Source of the DNA: Hofstenia miamia
Lineage: Eukaryota; Xenacoelomorpha; Acoela
Assembly: GCA_004352715.1 (NCBI GenBank)
Contig: SCFE01000013.1
Coordinates: forward strand, 1,689,534-1,753,533
DNA: 64,000 bases
Direction: 5' to 3'
Both the position numbers and the translations under genes were made by a program. This document shows, piece by piece, positions 37,728-48,061 of this stretch. Below the pieces are notes generated by a model, which was given only the letters and a program-made list of their open reading frames with translations, was not told where the DNA came from and searched no databases. How positions within the stretch are numbered: position 1 is the first letter of the stretch; every line of letters starts with the position of its first letter.

Positions 37728-38022
37728 ATGAAGGAAAGTATTGTTGAGCATGTGGAAGAAAAGGATATTGCAACTCAATTATTGCAAATTCTTTTTTTCA
37801 GGTCTTCAAACCCCCTGTTGTACTGCATTTATATCATATTCAAAAAGCTTTACATTGTATATTTCAAGATCTTGAATCGGACTCTATATATAAAGAGGAA
37901 TTGGAAATGTATCATCCTGGAAAGTCTAGTTTCTTCCAATGTATATAAATATAAATCTTATATCGGAGAAACTAAGCGACATTTTATGGCAAGAATTAAC
38001 GAACACCTTTATATATATATGC
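37728..38022 (+). pseudogene. Penelope-like element fragment with GIY-YIG endonuclease motif
   Basis: The frame ends in VYKYKSYIGETKRHFMARIN followed by EHL, the GIY-YIG endonuclease signature (YIG, then the Arg and Glu of the R...EH region) found at the C-terminus of Penelope-like elements. The CxxC block normally between VYKY and the YIG motif is deleted here but present in the copy at 40440-40500, which also reads VYKY. The two are probably one family. Upstream residues of the frame are not diagnostic. A DNA transposon interrupts the 3' side at 38023. Confidence 0.6.
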
Positions 38023-38799
38023 TAGGGCTGAATTTGACATTTATCCTGCCCCGTCCGGAATTATATTCATTTTATCCTGTCCGGATTTTTCTGGATTAAC
38101 TATCACAGTTTAGAAAACGCAAATTTGCATATTTTTCATATAAAATTACTCCTGCAGGAATGTTTCACTGGGACTGTTCTTTCCTACATCTGCAGGCAAC
38201 CCGTAAATTTTTCAAAGAGAAAATCCTTATCAGCAAGACTATAGCTTATCAAAGCGGTAAAAGTAATAACCAAATATGGCGCAATCTCGTTAGATTAAAT
38301 AAGATGTTGTGCTACAATATTTTTAAGCAATTTTTATTGGTAAAAATTTTTCGGTGGGGCAACACAAAATATTTCCGTGGCGTACGCGAAATCTAAACTA
38401 TTGGTAGTAAAACGAGAAGAAGAGAAAACGCTTTCACTAAGAACACTTGTAGAAATGGCAAGCACTTCTACAGCAAGTTGAGATAGGATGGACTAATTGT
38501 AAATCAGTCAATCGCATTACAATAAACAACTTGTGAAATAGTTCTAAAACTCCTTATCCCTTCGTTGACAAAATTTGTTTGTTGCTTAACTTAGTCAAAA
38601 TCCGCATCATCCTTCTAGGGATGACGCTACTATAACATTACAGTAATGGCCAAAGTACTTAGAGTTGATGTACTAGAGCTTTAGTTTTTAAATTCTAATG
38701 TAGTTTATTCGACTTTAATTGGACCTCATTTTTATCCTGCCCTTCCCAGGTTTATCCAAGATTAACCTGCCCTGACTATCCTGACATCACTCAGCCATA
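38023..38799. mobile_element. Non-autonomous DNA transposon, hAT-like, inserted in Penelope fragment
   Basis: The left end TAGGGCTGA matches the complement of the right end TATGGCTGA. Both subterminal regions carry several copies of TATCCTG/CCTGCCC, which may be transposase-binding repeats. The flanks ATATATGC and ATATACAA share five of eight positions. There is no transposase inside, and the open frame at 38160-38396 is unremarkable. A GCGTACGC word at about 38380 hints at a piece of the other MITE family nested inside. Confidence 0.5.
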
Positions 38800-39204
38800 A
38801 TATACAACAACAAGAAAAGAAGCTTTTCATATAGTTTTGGGGACCCATAACCCCAAAATCAAAATCGGAGAAGCTATAATAATCATTAGTCAAAATTTTA
38901 AAACTTAAGAAAAGCACTAAAGTTTTGGAAAATCACTTCTGAATTACTTTTTACTTCAGTTTTATTAAACTTTGTTGGCTAACTCATTTTTAATCCGAAC
39001 GACAATGCTTCTTTTTGCACATTACTAAGATGCTTCTTAGATAAATTAGTGACTGTGTTTTTGATATTGAATTTTAAGTGTTGGTTTTCAAGAAAATTTG
39101 ATCAATAATGTGAGGCACACACTTAAAACAACCGGCAATACCCAAGAAAATTAAAAGTTTATTCTTATCTTTGAAAGAGTTAGTCTCTGATCCTTCTCTA
39201 TATA
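38800..39204. other. Non-coding DNA
   Basis: No gene. A hairpin TTTTGGGG ... CCCCAAAA with an 8-base loop lies near 38836-38860. Confidence 0.5.
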
Positions 39205-40675
39205 TTTGTAATTTGACAAACGTAATGGAATTGTATTACTTGATAAAGACATTTATATTAACAAAATGAGATCCTAAATGATTCTACTAAATTCAAAGAA
39301 ATAAAGCCTGATGTTCGTATTAACAACGATTATTTATATTGAAGAAAAGTTTAATAGATTTATTCTAGATATAAAGAAACGTAATGAAATTAGTGACGAA
39401 GATTATATTAAAATTAAAAGTTGTGGATCCATGCCAGCTAGATTATATGGTTTAGCAAAAATTCACAAAGATTAATTAAAACCTCTTTTCGCTCGATTTT
39501 CTCGATGATAAATTCAGCAAAATATTTCTTAAATGTATGGCTAGACAATCTCCTTAAGAAATTCATTCCACTAAAATATAATTTATCAGATTCTTTCAAT
39601 TTTACAAATATTATAAAAAATATGTTCAATGAAAAATCAGATTCCAAAATTATGGTTAGCTTTGATGTGAAATCCCTTTTCACTAATATTCCATCACAAA
39701 AACGATTGATCACATATTGAATGTGATTCCAAAAGATACATTTCCAATTTCTCATGGTTCACTTAAAAGACTCCTTGAAATGGCATGTTTTGTTTAATAT
39801 ATTGCAATGAATTTCTATGCTATCAGATATATTGATGATATGTTTGCTGTATTTCACAATCAAAGAGAAATTGACGACTTTTTTTACTTTATAAATAATT
39901 ACTTGAAATAAAATTTACATTAGAGCAAGAAAATGAGAAGATAAATTTTTTAGATGTTACTGTAACAAATCTCGGAAGATCCTATGAAACTGAAATATTT
40001 ATCAAGAAATCAAACAGCGGGCTTTACATTCCATTTGATTCTTATTGTGATCCAAAGCATAAATTAAATACAATCAGATGTTTATATCAAAGAATTGTCA
40101 AAATATCATAATCATATATGAAAATTACAAATTCTTTAGATCAATTGTATGGAATGTTTTGTGATAATTGATATCCACATCATCATATAAAAAAATTGTA
40201 GATCAATGTTTATTGGCAACTCATGAAAAATCTGATGAAGATATAAAAGAAACTAAGAAAGACATATAATGGAAATTACCATTCATTGAAAATAATACAA
40301 TTCAATTGAAAAATAAGCTAGGATCATTTAATACAATTTTAAAATTTACAAAGATTATTCCAATACTTCAATCATTCAAAACACTAAATTTAATTCGCAA
40401 CAAAGATCAAATATCAAAAGGATTGGCTTCATCATTAGTTTATAAATATACTTGTGATGATTGTAAGAAATCATACATCCAATCAAAAAGCACATCAGTG
40501 GCCATTTAAAATCAGAAATTTTTTATCACATTCATAATATCCACATTGAAAAATTTAAGAGCATTTCAAGAACAAAGTATACAAAAATTGCAAAAGCCAT
40601 TGAAATTAACAACATCGATAAAACAAAAATATTAAATAAACAAATTAATCCAACAAAGTATTTATATTTATTTTA
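39205..40675 (+). pseudogene. Penelope-like retroelement RT + GIY-YIG, decayed
   Basis: Diagnostic Penelope-like motifs occur in order across shifting frames: RNGIVLLDKDIYINKM (about 39218), YGLAKIHK (about 39446), FDVKSLFTNIP (about 39661-39693), RYIDDMF (39825-39845, RT catalytic pair), FLDVTVTN, and VYKYTCDDCKKSYI (CxxC plus the start of the endonuclease). The segment between the FDVKSLFTNIP and YIDD motifs is too short, so the central RT palm is internally deleted. The Arg/Glu half of GIY-YIG is lost after YIQ. There are many stops. Penelope-like elements reverse-transcribe using telomere-like or nicked DNA ends, and this copy cannot. Confidence 0.8.
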
Positions 40676-40732
40676 GATTTCCTTCTATAATTTTAGTGTA
40701 TATTGTAAAATATTTTTGCCGCAAATTATTTG

Positions 40733-40762
40733 CTGATGATGATTATATAATATAATTGAAAC
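40733..40762 (+). ncRNA. Hammerhead-ribozyme-like core at Penelope 3' end
   Basis: CTGATGA (40733-40739) and GAAAC (40758-40762) are the two conserved hammerhead strands. The 18 bases between can form a six-pair hairpin (ATTATA/TATAAT, loop TAA). Penelope-like elements are known to carry hammerhead motifs in their terminal repeats, and this one sits about 60 bases past the Penelope coding end. The base pair that should close helix II next to the core is not canonical, and helices I and III could not be confirmed, so it may be decayed. Confidence 0.4.
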
Positions 40763-41256
40763 GTTCACTGTGTTTCCTTTTAGAATATATATATATATAA
40801 ATATATATATATTAGGTGACTTCGAAAAAAAATTTTTGTTCTTGTCATGGAATTAATTTTTGCATATAGAAAGAAATTGTTCGTTTTTGAAATGTATATC
40901 AATAAATGATCGCTCCCCTAACTAATTTGATGTATTCAAGACTCGAAGAATTTTATAAAATGAATATAGGTTTTAAATAAAACTAGCTTAAAATTTGTAT
41001 CTAAATGCTTCTTTAAAAATAATAAGAGGGTATTTAAAAACTGGTTACAATTTCATGTCATCACATTTCCCTTCAGCTTCTTTTCCAATTGGTAGTTAGA
41101 AAACCAGCAATTTCACGTATTTGCTTGCAATGAATAATAGAAGGATTCTATCTAGAATATGATGCTAACATCTATTATCTACCTGTTTATTGCGGGTTTA
41201 GCACTTGATGTATCGAACACAATTATTCCCAATTGGTTTAAATCCAGACCGCAAAG
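40763..41256. other. Non-coding DNA with TA run
   Basis: TA microsatellite at 40785-40811, otherwise nothing recognised. Confidence 0.55.
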
Positions 41257-41536
41257 CAGGCCCGTAGTAACGGGGGGTTAAAAGTTATGAACTCCTAGCT
41301 CCCCTTGGAAGTTCAGACATCCCCTCCTGGTAATAAACCTAAAAACAAAATCAGGATCTTAATTCAATTGATGTACCTTTTCTCTCAATAATCTTTTCAA
41401 ATGCATTTAAAAGGTCTGCTTTTCTATATTTTCAAAAAAATGTTTGGTGGGGAGGGGGCTTCGCCCCACTTTTGGTCACTCACGTGATCACTACTACAAG
41501 TCTCCTCCTCGTCTGAAAATATTGCGTACGCCTATG
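41257..41536. mobile_element. Possible hAT-type MITE, copy 3
   Basis: The left end CAGGCCCGTAGTAACGGGGG is a typical hAT-like tip. The complement of the right end reads CATAGGCGTACGCAAT, related to the two MITEs at 31680 and 34361. The interior includes the hairpin GGGGC-TTC-GCCCC (about 41455). The ends are only partly complementary and no flanking duplication was found. Confidence 0.4.
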
Positions 41537-42555
41537 CATACAACATAAAACTATAATAGTGTACAGTAAAATTGCATTGTGCATTTTAAGGAAAGTCGAA
41601 ATTCTCATTAACCCCTTCTGAATACATGTCGACTTCCTTAGGTGATAATGCTGGTTAAGGGCCTATCTCAAGTCCAATATTCAGATCAGACCTAATTCTG
41701 TGCATACTCAAAATTGAATGAATTAAAACAATAGAACCTAAATATACCCAAGCTTCTTATAAACAATCGCAACTACCTCAGATTTTTACATTAAACTAAT
41801 TTTCCCTTTGCTCTGATACCCAAAAATTTCCGATTTTCTGACCCAAACTGCAAAAACCCGCGGCCCATGTGTAATTTAAAAATTTACAAAAATACGTGAA
41901 ATAGAAGACACAAATTTATCTCTTATTATTTTTTGATTTTGGATATCTCAATTAGTTCATGATTTCTGAGCAGTTAAATTTTTTTCAAGAAATCATTACA
42001 GATTTAAAAATCTGCAGTTTAAAATAGAGAAAGTGGTCATAGAGCAGAATTTAGAAACATAGCTGCCCCATTATGCAAAAGTTTTAAATCCAAAAATTTT
42101 GAAAATTGTGTTGTGGATACTCAAGGCAATTTCTAGAAGTGGTCTTTACAACAATGTTTGTTCGGTTTCTAATAGCAGGTTTATTTAGGAATTATCACAG
42201 TGAATATTGATTGCAAAGTGCAAATATATTAACCAAGTATCAAATAATACGAAGCAGTGTTTTCAAGTATTATCCCACTATCAGCACTGTTGTGCAGACC
42301 CAATTAATTATTGAGGGAGATAGAAACAGAAAGTTTGTGATGTCTCTAAAATGTTTTAAAATTTTGAGGTTGAGAACTCAGCTAGTAAAGAATAAATGGA
42401 TTTACATTTTTTGTGTATATGGGATCAAAAAACAAATATGTTGACACTCAATTGCAACAGTTTGCCACTGACTCATTGTTAAGGTTGTGATGATGTGATA
42501 GTGATTCGCATTCCAGAAAGCAAAGAGTCAGACGTCCTTACCATTCTACTATATA
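41537..42555. other. Non-coding AT-rich DNA
   Basis: No gene recognised. The open frame at 42211-42444 has no domain. Confidence 0.55.
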
Positions 42556-42581
42556 CAGTACTGGCCAAAATTTTGGGAACA
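42556..42581 (+). repeat. Left terminal inverted repeat of composite element
   Basis: Begins CAGTACTGGCCAAAATTTTG and is preceded by TA. It pairs with 45672-45697. Confidence 0.85.
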
Positions 42582-42842
42582 GTAACCTGTCTAAATCGTG
42601 TTTTATGCTATTTCCTCGAAACTTCGTAAAATTCCTGGAATTCCCAATTTTTTCTTAGAATTCACGACAGATTAGGCTTGTCAGATTTTTGCGCCGCGTA
42701 TTAGCGTGTAATTAACCACATTTGAAATCCGCGAAATGGCGCGAATTTGAGCGTGAATTTTCGGCCAATCAGCGTTTAGCATTAATGATGCATTAATGAT
42801 GTGTGATTAAATAGAATTTGTGTGCATTTCAGTTGTTTGATC

Positions 42843-44252
42843 ATGTCTGGCTCAAGTGAGGGTTCGATAACAAGCGAAAATGAGGCTGTTGCATCCACGA
42901 GTGGAATTTCATTTAACCATCTCGCAGATAAAAGAGTCAGAAAGCGTCGAGTTAGCGCATTTCGATAATATCTGCTAAAGAAAGAGCCGCGAAAGCAGGG
43001 AACGAAGTTTTTAGAGTTGAAGATGGGCATCTTTACTGTCGACAGTCTACAATAAATCGTCATAAAGCCTCCGCTGAACATAAAATAAACTTACAGAAGA
43101 AAACTATTACAAACAAAAAATTACAACTCTGCCAATTACTACACCCGCTCGGCTAGGCAATGTTCAACTGATTTGCAGCTTAGTTAGAGCTTTAGCAGCT
43201 AGCAATATACCTTTTAACGCAGTTGATAATTCGGTTATGCGATAATTCTTTACTGATCATATGAAAAGTGGAGGGTCGATTCTTCAAAGTCGCGGTTTAT
43301 CGCTTTACCTGAACGTTTTTCAAATTGAACAGCAAAACATGAAAACTTTTCTTCAAAACAAAGATATTCAAATCTTTGTTCATGAAACTTTTGATAAAGA
43401 AGGCCGGTATGTATGTTGCGTAATTTTTGCCGCTGTGCCGTCAGATGAACTGCATCAACAACCTCAAATTGTTTCTACGTATTTTGAACCGAAGGCTCTT
43501 ACACATCAAAGAATATCACAGATCATCATTCAGGCAGTGAATTTTTATTGTATTGACTTTAACCGTGTGGCAGCTTTATCAACAGACAATGCCAACTACA
43601 TGCTTGCCTCTCGGTCGAAATGCTTAAAATCAATCTTCCCACAAGGTTTGCACTTGCCTTGCCTGGCTCATGTTATGCATCTTGTGGTGAGTTTCACAGA
43701 AATAGTTGAGTGGAGCCGACTTTTTTTTGCTGGATATCTTACAAACTCGGGTGCTCGAAAAAGACGTTATCTCGAGTTTTTGAAAGATATAGATGCAAAA
43801 ACTGGAATGCCACCACAAACCGTTCAGACAAGATGGACCTCGAATTTTAAGGCAATTTTGTACCATAAAAAGAACTTGCAATCAGAAAAAGCTTGCTTTT
43901 TGCAACTGGAAGAAACAGAAAGTCCTCAACAAGAATACATTCTCAGTCACTACCGTATTTTAGTATTTCAATCAGCTTTTTCGAGTGACATTCGTATGAA
44001 CTTCTATCTGAACGACATCATTCAGAAAGTTGAGAGCGAGTTAGTTGCCCAGGCAACAATGCTTGGAGAATCACTGGGCGAAGTTTTGACAGGGTTGACT
44101 GAAACCTTTAATCAAACTGAAAATACTTGATGTTGGGTCATTTGAAAATTTCTGAAGAAAAAGCTCTCAAGAAGTTTTCCAAATATTTTCACGAATCCCG
44201 TGGAATTTATCCTGCTCGCAAATTTATAAGAAATTCAGTTTTTTCATCCTAA
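42843..44252 (+). pseudogene. hAT-superfamily / CGGBP1-like transposase-derived gene, decayed
   Basis: It starts at ATG 42843 with a Ser-rich leader. A BED-like finger follows in another frame (EVFRVEDGHLYCRQSTINRH from about 42998), with one expected Cys apparently replaced. The main frame runs from about 43138 (stop TAA 43243-43245) to TGA 44128-44130. It contains STDNANYM, LPCLAHVMHLV and TRWTSNFKAILYHKKN, which are the DNA-AYM, C-AH-LH and TRW blocks of hAT-type transposases related to human CGGBP1-like and ZBED-like proteins. Fragments continue to about 44252, and the C-terminal dimerisation region is eroded. It would bind DNA and, if active, cut it. Here it is broken by at least two frameshifts and several stops. 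The orientation is the same as the downstream Tc1 gene. Confidence 0.7.
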
Positions 44253-44523
44253 CAGTTCATTAATGTTTCCAACTTTACCACAAATTGAGTCAATAGATCT
44301 ACTAACATTTGTTAGTAACTTTGTATTTTCTAGCGCGAAATTTCCATTTCAGCAGAAAAAACAGCGCGAAAAATTGTTTGTTTTGAGGGCGATTTTTCCA
44401 AAAAAGTTCCGCAAAAATCTGACATGCCTGCAACAGATTCATTTAGCCAATCAAATTAACACAACTTTAGATTTACACACAATGCATTCTCACTGAAAAA
44501 GCACTATCATTATAGTTTGAAAT

Positions 44524-45546
44524 ATGGTCCATGGTAGTGAAATTTCACACACACAGTGTTCTCAAATTCATATCTTGTATGAGGAGGGGTACAATTATCG
44601 CGCTATAGCTGTTAGAATGGGCGTGTCAGTGTCTTCAGTATCCAGAAGTGTTACTCGTTATCAGCAATTGCAAAATTTTTCCTCTCACAAGTGGTCTGGA
44701 AGACCAAAATTGACAACTCCTCAGAATGACCATCTCATTCACTGTGACGTCGTCAATCAACCATTCTCTTCATCTTCTGAAGTCAAAGCAAATCTAGGAG
44801 TGGTAGTGCAGAATGTATCAAAACGCACCATTAAGCGTCGATTGAATACTACCTTTGACCTTCCATTGTGCAAACCCGCAGCCAAACCCCTATTGTCGCC
44901 AAAGAACATTCAAGACCGGTTGTACTTCTGCAGCCAATACCAACACTACACCCCTGAGATGTGGCATCAAGAAATGTTTAGTGACTAATCCAAGATTTGC
45001 CAGTTTACATCATACCAGCCACGCGTTCGACGACCAAGAAACCAAAGATTCATCACACATTACAAGCAACAAACTGCACGCTCAGCACCTCCTGTGATTA
45101 TTTGGGGTGACATAACTGCGAATGGGCGTGCTGGTCTGCATTTTGTTCCTCACAACGAGATAGTCACAGCCAAGGCCTACCTCAAAATAATTCAAGAGAA
45201 AGTTCCCATGTTTATGCAGCTTTGTGGAACATCTGTACTACAACAAGATAGTGCTCCTTGCCACAGCGCCAAAGTTGTGAAACAGTGGATTGCATCACAA
45301 GACTTTCGGCTGATTGAGAACTGGCCGGGAAACTCCCCAGACCTAAACGTCATATAAAATTGATGCGATCACATCAAAAATTGTCTGCCGAAGTGCTAAT
45401 GCACATCAATTGACGATCTGAAAAAGCAAATTAAAGTGGTATGGTGCACAGAGATTACTGATGATTATTGTGGAAAGCTGGTTGAGTCAAAGTCAAATCG
45501 CATTGCTGTGTGTTTGGCCAATAATGGCGGACATTCAAAATATTAG
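44524..45546 (+). pseudogene. Tc1-like transposase, D-D-35-E layout, four stops
   Basis: A single frame of 340 codons, the usual Tc1 transposase length, with no frameshift. The N-terminus holds two helix-turn-helix segments (SQIHILYEEGYNYRAIAVRM onward) and a GRPK linker. The first catalytic Asp is in MFSD (about 44983). The second is in QQDSAPCHSAK (about 45247). The third position, in the NSPDLNVI block, is a TAA stop. The spacing from the second Asp to that stop is 35 residues rather than the classical 34. The stops are TAA 44986-44988 (next to the first Asp), TAA 45355-45357, TGA 45361-45363 and TAA 45397-45399. This copy is inactive. Confidence 0.85.
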
Positions 45547-45671
45547 TGAGTTTTTCTGAATTAAAGATTTACTTTCTACACGGTGTTATCATATTGTTTC
45601 TACATTGTGTTATTATATTGTTTCTAAATTGCGTTTTTAGTGTAAAATACAAAATTTCTAAATTTAGAGAT

Positions 45672-45697
45672 TGTTCCCAAACTTTTGTCCAGTACTG
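45672..45697 (-). repeat. Right terminal inverted repeat of composite element
   Basis: The complement begins CAGTACTGGACAAAAGTTTG. TA follows at 45698-45699. Confidence 0.85.
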
Positions 45698-45699
45698 TA

Positions 45700-46356
45700 T
45701 ATGATTGGAAACATTATTGAATAATGAATTAAACATTAGGGTATCAATATAATTATACTATTTGTTGTATGTGTTTTTCTGCATCTTTTCTAATATTAAG
45801 AACGCAGGTGCTAATATATTTCTGGATACATGTATTAATATTAAATTTTGTTTAAAGAACTGCTAAAGTTGTTTTTGAATTTATATAATGTAATAAAAGT
45901 AAAGTACTGTGCAAAGTTCTCTTGATGCTGAACATTGTTTTGCATAGCAATTTAGGAGAATTGTATTCTAGAAGTAAAAAAATATCTTAGAACAATTGTC
46001 CTAACTAAATCCTAATAGCTCTAATAGCAACTTAAATTTTTTCTTATAAAATCATAGTATCTTATTTCTTGTTCCTTAAAAGTTTAAAAGTAATTGATAA
46101 TTATAATGAATTAGTATTACAATGACTACAATTTTCAAACCCTATAACTCAAAACAACGTTGTGCACAGGTATGACACTTGCATTCTAGGCCATCAATAA
46201 GTTGAATTTACGTTTTGAAATTTGCAATACTTTTTTATAAATAAAAGGAGAAAAATATTGTAAGAGTTATTGTGTTGCAGAAAAATTTTTTAGTAGTTTG
46301 TTGAGATCAGATAAATGAAAAATTTTGAATTTTGCTCTCTCTTGGTAAAAAAAACT
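45700..46356. other. Non-coding AT-rich DNA
   Basis: No gene recognised. Confidence 0.6.
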
Positions 46357-46731
46357 TTATTCATTAGGGACATGAGATTTTTTGGAAAATTTCTGCTTAT
46401 GCTCAACATTTCTCACAAAGTTATGAGATGGAGAAGTAAAGATGTTTACTTTGGAGAGATGAAGATAATCATGAAGAATTGTAAAATTGCTTCCTTCTGA
46501 AATGCCAAATTCTCCTGTAACATCTTTGACCTTCAAATGATGATCAGTCATCACAAGGACTTCCACACACTGAATGACTTCGGTGGCTGTCACCTCCAAT
46601 TGTAAACTCATTCTTGATTGCCTTCCAAGGATTGTGGTCTTGCATTTAATGGTGAATAATTGGTCTAAAGTGTGTTCCTGTGCCAAAAGTACTTCAAAAG
46701 TTATTTTTAAGAGCTCTTCAAATCTTTCCAT
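46357..46731 (-). pseudogene. Mariner-like transposase N-terminal relic
   Basis: A minus-strand frame begins MERFEELLKITFEVLLAQEH and contains VEVLVMTDHHLKVKDVTGEF, then GISEGSNFTILHDYLHLSKV. This is the paired helix-turn-helix layout and end-of-domain phrase of Mos1/mariner-type transposases. Homology ends near 46445, and the rest of the frame (to 46357) is out of register. The catalytic domain is absent. The start at 46731 is taken as the first Met of the conserved block. No TIRs were found. It is distinct from the relic at 30262-30620, which holds a catalytic core. Confidence 0.65.
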
Positions 46732-47189
46732 AACTAAGGTTAAGATAGTCAGTCAGTTTAAGCTGCAACTACTTCTTTTTCAGTAGATTCTCAAGTTTTA
46801 CTTAAATGTGCAGTATGTAAAGTCAGTGATTGCTCTCAACTGTGTTGGTTCTAAAGCATAAGAAAAAGAAATGTTCTTAATCATTTATATTACCTGAATA
46901 TAATGTATACTACAAATTCAAAATTATTTTAACCTTAAATATATGGCTAGCAAAAAAAATTGATAAAAAAGAAAATGTAATGCAATTTATTGTTAAAGTT
47001 ACCGCATATTGTAGAATGTTCACTCCTTGGGACTTCATTCCACAGTGGAACATTCTAACCAAACAAACAAAGAACAAGTAATAAATTGCAGTTTGCTTTT
47101 TACTTGCAGTTTAGCGAAGTAACGTGGAACCAATTGTGTACTCCAATAACAACCCAGAGAAGAAATATCTTGGTAAATCTTCTGATAGT
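46732..47189. other. Non-coding DNA with inverted repeat
   Basis: GTAGAATGTTCACT (about 47012) faces CAGTGGAACATTCTA (about 47042-47057). It is an imperfect 15-base inverted repeat with a short loop. No gene. Confidence 0.5.
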
Positions 47190-47390
47190 TGAGATGGCCT
47201 CCGGCCGGCGCAGAACTAAGGAAAACCTAATCCCTACGCTCAGCTCATCGAAAGTTGAAAGGCCACACTGGCTTGTTATCGTACATGTGAACAAAAAACC
47301 TTACTCCCCTAAACCTACGTTATCCCTTAGGGTACAGAAGGGGTTACTGGTATTCAGTTTCAGTCAACAGTAGCGTTGCTGTACCCGAAG
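47190..47390. other. CpG-retaining patch of unknown nature
   Basis: About 200 bases with many CpG (for example CTCCGGCCGGCGCAGAAC) between AT-rich, CpG-poor flanks. The plus frame to 47373 is open and includes MASGRRRTKENLIPTLSS, but I do not recognise it as a protein, and the minus strand gives nothing clear. It could be a recent insertion, a SINE-like fragment or part of a retroelement LTR. Confidence 0.3.
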
Positions 47391-48061
47391 CGATGCCCTA
47401 TATTTAGTTAATGTACATATTAACCATTAATATAAAATAAATAAAAAACAATAAAATATATCCGGAAAAGTAAAGGCCAATTTAGTAAAATTTATTATAT
47501 CTAAAAGGTTAATCAAATAGCGGATTGGGAAATCTGTAATAAAAAATAATACAACTGAACGTTGAGAAATTAAACTTAAATTAAAACATCTGACAATATC
47601 AGAAATCACACATTAAACAATAGTAAATATTTACGTTTAACGAAAAGTGCTGAGCAGATGATCAGTCATCCATCGAACAATTTAAATAACATAAAGCAGC
47701 GCAATGATGACTCAACAGCCAGTGACCAATAAGAAATAAGCATAAGGCACACGGATTGGAATAAAATAAAATAGCACCAAATCTCTTATTTTGACCACTA
47801 ATATTACAAAATGGTTATATATCCGGGATTATGCTACAATATATGAAAATTATTTGCTTAATTTACTTTTGAATTTTACCATATTTGGACAAGGCTCTAG
47901 TAAACTTGTAAAGCTAAACACTATACAAATATGATATTTATCTAATTGTGCACATTTTCTATAATTTAACCCCTCTTTAACAAATTATTTAATATTATTG
48001 GCTTAACATTTTTCCTCAATAAAAAAAATCACTGGAAATATTTCTTTAATTTTTTAGTGTG
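47391..48061. other. Non-coding AT-rich DNA, possible 3' end of the minus-strand gypsy element
   Basis: No gene. It lies just beyond the integrase end of the minus-strand element, where its 3' LTR would be expected. I could not define LTR ends. Confidence 0.4.

Larger units (their letters stand above)
42556..45697 (+). mobile_element. Composite Tc1/mariner element carrying a hAT/CGGBP1-like gene
   Basis: A 3142-bp element. The ends begin CAGTACTGG(C/A)CAAAA and match over 26 bases with two mismatches (42556-42581 and 45672-45697). TA abuts both ends (42554-42555 and 45698-45699). Inside, on the plus strand, are a decayed hAT-family protein (42843-44252) and then a decayed Tc1 transposase (44524-45546). 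The usual Tc1 element is about 1.3-1.6 kb with one gene, so the extra 1.7 kb is notable. No hAT-type ends or 8-bp duplication were seen around the first gene. Either it was captured as cargo, or it is a nested insertion whose ends have eroded. Confidence 0.8.

Noticed and set aside
37716-37738. Second hammerhead-like core (CTGATGA near 37718)
   Set aside because: The downstream strand reads GAAGG rather than GAAAC and no helix II forms.
39438-39755. Minus-strand 105-codon frame
   Set aside because: It is opposite the Penelope RT, whose plus-strand motifs are unmistakable.
47427-47609. Minus-strand 60-codon frame
   Set aside because: AT-rich chance frame without features.
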